This document shows positions 60,028 through 64,000 of a stretch of 64,000 nucleotides of DNA, piece by piece. Both the position numbers and the translations under genes were made by a program. The notes beneath the pieces were generated by a model. The model was not told the DNA's origin, made no database searches, and was given only the letters and a program-made list of their open reading frames with translations. This DNA comes from Phycisphaeraceae bacterium. Its GTDB lineage: Bacteria; Planctomycetota; Phycisphaerae; Phycisphaerales; Zrk34. Within the stretch, counting starts at the first letter, position 1. Every line of letters starts with the position of its first letter. The stretch spans positions 1-64,000 of the forward strand of contig JANQQT010000007.1 in NCBI GenBank assembly GCA_028284925.1. Reading direction: 5' to 3'.

Positions 60028-61101
60028 ATGGCGGTTCAACATGCTCCCCGCATCCTGTTGATCGAAGATGATCTGGATACAGCTGAGCTGATTCGGGAAA
60101 CGCTGTCCGACCATTTTGGGGTGGAAACCACCAAAATTTGCCCACGATCCTCAATGGCACTTGAGCAGGACCTGAGTAAATTCGATCTCGTCCTGACGGA
60201 CATCAACCTCCCGGACGGCTCCGGCCTTGATCTCATCGCCAACCTTCTGGATCGTCGTCGGGACATCCCTATTATCGTTGTCACCAGTGAATCCGCCCTC
60301 GATAACGCCACCTACGCTATCCAACAAGGCGCCTATGACTACGTGGTAAAATCAGGAGACTTCCTTTTTACCATACCGCTCATTGTTGAAAAGAATCTGG
60401 CTGTTTGGCGCGTCAAAGTTCAGAACATGCGCCTCCAGGCTGAAATTGAACAAACGGCTGCAGAACTTCGTGTTAAGAATAATCAACTTAAAGACCTTAT
60501 CTCTCAGCTTGAAAAACAGGCCACGACCGACCCACTGACCAATCTTTCGAATCGTCGGCACATCCAAGAGACTCTCGAACGCAGTTTCTCGGAAGCCCTG
60601 CGATACCGTACGGATCTCGCTTGCCTCATGATTGATCTGGACGGCTTCAAGGAGCTAAACGACACGCTCGGCCACCAAATGGGCGACCGCCTGCTTGAAA
60701 CAACCGCCCGCGTCCTCACCACAAATTCAAGACGTTGTGATATCACCGGAAGATATGGAGGTGATGAATTTGTGGTTCTAATGCCCCATACGACGCCAAC
60801 CGTCGCACAACAGGTTGCCAAACGAATCAAATATCAGTTTGTGACAATCGTCCGGTCCATGCTTCCCAAGTTCCCCAATCTCGATCTATCTATTGGTATC
60901 GCCTGTATTTCCATCAGTACACCACCCAGCGCGGACCATCTTGTGGCTATGGCCGACGACGCTCTCTATCAGGCCAAACAGGCCGGCAAAGCACAAATCA
61001 TTACCTATGACAAATCAGGCGCTCTAGTCGAAATCCCCGGTGAATTCCTGGAATCCGATTCCAACGACATCGCCGCCATGTTTGCCCAATCAGAGCTCTA
61101 G
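60028..61101 (+). CDS. Response regulator with GGDEF domain (diguanylate cyclase)
   Basis: 357 residues. Receiver (about 8-120) with phosphoacceptor Asp58 and a coiled linker (about 128-165), followed by a GGDEF domain (about 166-330). The active GGDEF is at 244-248 and the inhibitory I-site RxxD (RRCD, 235-238) stands five residues before it, so product feedback by cyclic di-GMP is expected. The linker has the DPLTNLSNRR opening of active cyclases. It would be turned on by the upstream histidine kinase. A stand-alone MshEN-like protein in the same window could be a c-di-GMP target, by inference. Confidence 0.95.
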   Translation: MAVQHAPRILLIEDDLDTAELIRETLSDHFGVETTKICPRSSMALEQDLSKFDLVLTDINLPDGSGLDLIANLLDRRRDIPIIVVTSESALDNATYAIQQGAYDYVVKSGDFLFTIPLIVEKNLAVWRVKVQNMRLQAEIEQTAAELRVKNNQLKDLISQLEKQATTDPLTNLSNRRHIQETLERSFSEALRYRTDLACLMIDLDGFKELNDTLGHQMGDRLLETTARVLTTNSRRCDITGRYGGDEFVVLMPHTTPTVAQQVAKRIKYQFVTIVRSMLPKFPNLDLSIGIACISISTPPSADHLVAMADDALYQAKQAGKAQIITYDKSGALVEIPGEFLESDSNDIAAMFAQSEL

Positions 61102-61121
61102 TTTTTCCGTTTCAATGCCCG

Positions 61122-62486
61122 TCATCGACGTGGCGAAACTTCTGCCTTGCCGACCTCGTCTGTCACTACCAATCCATATCTGAAACATACCGGCCCAATC
61201 AATTGATTGATGAATATCGCGCCTACCATCGCGGTCTTTAAGGGAACGGCCCAGTTCGAATCAGGGAATCCATCCACGATCAGCGTCACCAATACCAGCG
61301 ACACCCCCGCCTGCGAAATCATCCCCAACCATATGCATCGCGACCATTTTTCATCGATACCGGCAGCCTTAATACCAAGTCGCAACCCTCCCCACGTAAA
61401 AAACAACCGTACCACCACCAATCCGAGCGACAGGTACCACAATTCAGCGAATACTTGCAGATCAATACGTGCACCGGCCAGCGAGAAGAACAAGCAGTAG
61501 ATCGGCAAGCTCATCGATTCGATTGTATGAAAGATCGGTTCGCAACCCTCTGGCCACAAATTCTTCATGATCAATCCGGCGGACAAGGCCATCAACAAAG
61601 GTTCCAGATGTCCATGATGTTTCATGATCGCAAATTTTTGCTCGCCCAACAGAGCCACCATGAAACAACACCCAATGACGAAGAACAAATAATGCGCCTT
61701 CACCCGCCTTACGTATGCCACCATCACCACGCCAATCACACCTCCAAGGAGGATCGAACCGATTAATTCAATTCCCACCACCAACAGAAACCCGCCTGAT
61801 ACGCTCGTTTCGTCCACCGCCGCCTTGCAGAACGCCATCGCGCCTGCAAACATCACGATCAACACCAGATCCTTAAACACCGTTACGACAAGCGTTGTCT
61901 GGCTTAACGGCCCTGCGGCCCTATAGTCATTGATCATCGCAATCGTCACCGCCGGACTCTTGGCTACCATCACCACGCCAGCCAACACAGCGACCACCCA
62001 CACCGCGGTCTCATTCTCGTTTGACAGTAGATCCACATGCGGCGCTGCGAGCAGAACCAAACCCACTATCCCTATCAGCAGGATCAGAATGTGGAATGCA
62101 AGTAAGACAAGTATCTTTTTCGTTCGACCTTTCAGCCAACCCAAATGAATCTCTCCGCCGGCGGAGAGTGCGATCAGGGCAATCGCCAGATCGCCTGCAA
62201 ACTGCGTAGGCGACGCGTCTGCGCCGCTCCTATGGATTTGTGCGGGGTGTATTAGCGACAAAATGGATGGCCCCACAACCAATCCATACACCAAATACCC
62301 CGTCACGGCGGGCAGCGATATCTTTACGCTCATTTGCCCTGCAAGCCATGCGCCGATCATCAACAACCCCACGACTATCATCGTTCGCACCGCCTCATGC
62401 TCCTCCGGCATGCCTTTTCCCACCGAAAGAATATTAATCAAATAAGTCAATCCCACCAGAATGAGAAGGCTCAGCGCCACACGCAT
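61122..62486 (-). CDS. Cation/proton antiporter-like membrane protein 1
   Basis: 454 residues with about 12 membrane helices, typical of the CPA2/NhaP-KefB type. Residues PAVTGYLVYGLVVGPSIL (about 59-76) and KSPAVTIAMIND (about 175-186) are the core family blocks. It starts one base after the end of the next antiporter gene, in TAGGATG. The two proteins are paralogues over most of their length. Ion and direction of transport are not known; no cytoplasmic TrkA domain is present. The usual acidic pair is replaced by a KD (FKDLVLIV). Confidence 0.85.
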   Translation of the reverse strand: MRVALSLLILVGLTYLINILSVGKGMPEEHEAVRTMIVVGLLMIGAWLAGQMSVKISLPAVTGYLVYGLVVGPSILSLIHPAQIHRSGADASPTQFAGDLAIALIALSAGGEIHLGWLKGRTKKILVLLAFHILILLIGIVGLVLLAAPHVDLLSNENETAVWVVAVLAGVVMVAKSPAVTIAMINDYRAAGPLSQTTLVVTVFKDLVLIVMFAGAMAFCKAAVDETSVSGGFLLVVGIELIGSILLGGVIGVVMVAYVRRVKAHYLFFVIGCCFMVALLGEQKFAIMKHHGHLEPLLMALSAGLIMKNLWPEGCEPIFHTIESMSLPIYCLFFSLAGARIDLQVFAELWYLSLGLVVVRLFFTWGGLRLGIKAAGIDEKWSRCIWLGMISQAGVSLVLVTLIVDGFPDSNWAVPLKTAMVGAIFINQLIGPVCFRYGLVVTDEVGKAEVSPRR

Positions 62487-62487
62487 C

Positions 62488-63930
62488 CTACACCTCCGTT
62501 GCCGGCGTATGCGTCACATCCACATCTGAATTATCCTCGGACTCTGACTCAACCTGCCATGCTTCACCACTACTCACCAATGCCCATCGATAGGCTACCG
62601 GCCCCAGTAATGCGTGAATGGCTACCACACCTAACAGAAGCGCGACGAGCATCTCAGCCCAATGCTGTCCCTTAAACGCACCGGCCAAGATCGTAATCAG
62701 CGCAAGCGTCACACCTGCCTGTGGCGTCAGGCACAACCAAAACTTCCCCCGCCAGGATTCGTCTAATTTCAATCGCTTACCCACCCATCCAATCACCAGC
62801 CACAACACCAGAACCCTTGCCAATACCACAGTCACCACAGATCCCACCACCGTGGGGTTCGTAAACACGCTCAAATCCAGTTCCGCCCCTGCCACTGCAA
62901 AAAACATGCAATAGACCGGCAAACTCTTATGCTCGACCAGATGAAACAGTGGGGCTGACTCATTTGGCAACCAATTCCGCATCGCCACTCCCGCGGATAA
63001 TGCCAGCAATAATGGCTTCAGGTGTGCTTCCTGACCCATCAAGGTGAAGTGCACCTCTCCAATCAACGCCAGCATAAAACAAACCACCACCACCATGAAG
63101 ACCAAATGTTCCTTCATTCGACCAACCAGAATCGCCATCAGTACACCCACAATTGCTCCCAAGACGATCGATCCCAATAACTGCACGGCAACCGCAAACA
63201 AAAACCCGCCTCCTACTGCCGTGTTCTCATCCAAAACCCCTTTACCAACTCCAATGAATACCGCAAAAAGAACAATGACCAACAAGTCCTTACATACCGT
63301 CACTGCGAGCGTCGTCCGACTCATCGGTCCGTCCGCGCGAACTTCACTAATCATTGCAATCGCCACTGCCGGACTGTTGCCGGAGGCAATCAGGCTCAAC
63401 AATGCCAGTCCCACGACGACCGTTACCATTCCTCCGCCCTGACTCACATCGATGATTCCAAAGACAGATTGATAGCCGGCTAAGATCGCGCCGATAACCG
63501 CCCCTACCCCGATGACTGCTGCCAGCGTCAACACCACAACCGTTCCCAGTTGCCCTTTCAGCCAGTCAAACTTAATCTCTCCTCCGGCCGTGATGGCAAT
63601 CAGCGCAATTGCCAGGTCCTTCACGAAAACCAAATCCTTAACCCCTTCACGGGGCAGAAACGGTAACACACTTTCTCCCGTTTCGTCACCTGCGATCAAC
63701 TCGTAGAACGAAGGCCCCGCGAGAAGCCCAAACAGCAAATATCCGCTGATCTTTGGCAACTTCACCAGATCAAAGACGCGACCCGTGAGCCACGCGCCAA
63801 GTACGATAAACCCACACATCAAGGCCGTCGGCGCCTTGAGCGACTCCGCGACATCCATACCTTGCTCACGCCCCCACAATACCACCCACATCACCACGGC
63901 CAAAAGTAACAGACTGGCAACCGCCCTCAC
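62488..63930 (-). CDS. Cation/proton antiporter-like membrane protein 2
   Basis: 480 residues starting at a GTG (63930). About 12-13 membrane helices, with the same blocks as its neighbour: KISGYLLFGLLAGPSFYEL and SGNSPAVAIAMISE. C-terminal tail of about 30 residues is acidic. The GTG overlaps the stop of an upstream gene in GTGA, and the following antiporter starts immediately after its own stop. These are the marks of a tightly coupled operon of at least three genes. Confidence 0.85.
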   Translation of the reverse strand: MRAVASLLLLAVVMWVVLWGREQGMDVAESLKAPTALMCGFIVLGAWLTGRVFDLVKLPKISGYLLFGLLAGPSFYELIAGDETGESVLPFLPREGVKDLVFVKDLAIALIAITAGGEIKFDWLKGQLGTVVVLTLAAVIGVGAVIGAILAGYQSVFGIIDVSQGGGMVTVVVGLALLSLIASGNSPAVAIAMISEVRADGPMSRTTLAVTVCKDLLVIVLFAVFIGVGKGVLDENTAVGGGFLFAVAVQLLGSIVLGAIVGVLMAILVGRMKEHLVFMVVVVCFMLALIGEVHFTLMGQEAHLKPLLLALSAGVAMRNWLPNESAPLFHLVEHKSLPVYCMFFAVAGAELDLSVFTNPTVVGSVVTVVLARVLVLWLVIGWVGKRLKLDESWRGKFWLCLTPQAGVTLALITILAGAFKGQHWAEMLVALLLGVVAIHALLGPVAYRWALVSSGEAWQVESESEDNSDVDVTHTPATEV

Positions 63931-64000
63931 ATCTGTCCCTCCACAATCGCTCCACCATCCGGACTTTTCTCTCCATCACGGTTTTTGACTCCACTCTTCT
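63927..64000 (-). CDS. C-terminal end of an upstream operon gene, cut by window
   Basis: An open frame reads into the window edge and ends with KNRDGEKSPDGGAIVEGQM and a TGA that overlaps the GTG of the next antiporter by four bases. Only about 23 codons are visible, polar and flexible, so no family can be named. The overlap makes it likely to be the first gene of the antiporter operon. Confidence 0.4.
   Translation of the reverse strand, partial: KSGVKNRDGEKSPDGGAIVEGQM

Noticed and set aside
1-64000. CRISPR arrays, transposases, tRNA and rRNA genes
   Set aside because: No regularly spaced repeats, no inverted-repeat-bounded transposase, and no cloverleaf or rRNA core was found on reading either strand. 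A tRNA could be missed by eye, so a covariance-model search would be decisive.

Overview
The window looks like a chromosomal segment of a planctomycete, probably a member of the Phycisphaerae. This is inferred from two formylglycine-type sulfatases, a bifunctional-nuclease-domain protein, many lipoproteins, a fused membrane/spermidine-synthase-like protein, and Gram-negative envelope genes (kdsB, murA, murC) beside a futalosine-pathway menaquinone gene (mqnD family). No rRNA, tRNA, insertion sequence, prophage or CRISPR array was recognised. Almost every stretch holds a complete gene. The two ends of the window cut a sulfatase (left) and the C-terminus of an unidentified gene (right).

Layout. 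1-11 kb: sulfatase, lipoprotein, holA, ispF, a Gfo/Idh/MocA oxidoreductase, miaB, a HhH-GPD DNA glycosylase, a membrane/spermidine-synthase-like fusion, then a broken duplicate of the glycosylase 5' end. 11-21 kb: small exported proteins, a Dabb protein, an ABC-F ATPase, an MtfA-type peptidase, threonine aldolase, a beta-propeller lactonase, a bifunctional nuclease, a lone MshEN-type domain protein and kdsB. 21-24.7 kb: a regulatory block on the minus strand, with a FixL-like PAS kinase, a LuxR/FixJ-type regulator, an ECF sigma factor and two very small genes missed by ordinary length cut-offs. 24.8-38.7 kb: an AGCS symporter with an inserted domain, M1 aminopeptidase, accA, tyrA, proC, a NifU-type scaffold, argH, a PaiB-like gene behind a candidate transcription attenuator, thiL, a tsaE-yacG fusion, a Fur-family regulator lacking most metal ligands, and a CYTH protein.

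38.9-42.9 kb holds the most system-like cluster: a NodU/CmcH carbamoyltransferase, an SxtJ-like membrane protein, a DUF5989 (SxtK-like) mini-membrane protein and a membrane-anchored SGNH hydrolase, in tight succession on one strand. It mirrors the sxtI-sxtJ-sxtK arrangement of saxitoxin clusters but sits in a plain chromosomal context, and may carbamoylate and process a surface or exported molecule. 42.9-64 kb: hslU, a DUF374 acyltransferase, murA, a second sulfatase, a Cys-rich mini-protein plus a XerC/D recombinase, a NatAB-like ABC exporter, tatD, tcdA, murC, mqnD, a lipoprotein, a histidine kinase with a diguanylate cyclase regulator, and two tandem cation/proton antiporters.

At the scale of the whole window the + strand is G- and T-rich on the left and C- and A-rich on the right, whichever strand is coding. 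That is the sign change expected at a replication terminus. In the transition zone, between the fur-like and CYTH genes, lies a 28-bp dif-like site (38032-38059), and a XerC/D-type recombinase is encoded 11 kb away. I infer that the window spans the terminus region.
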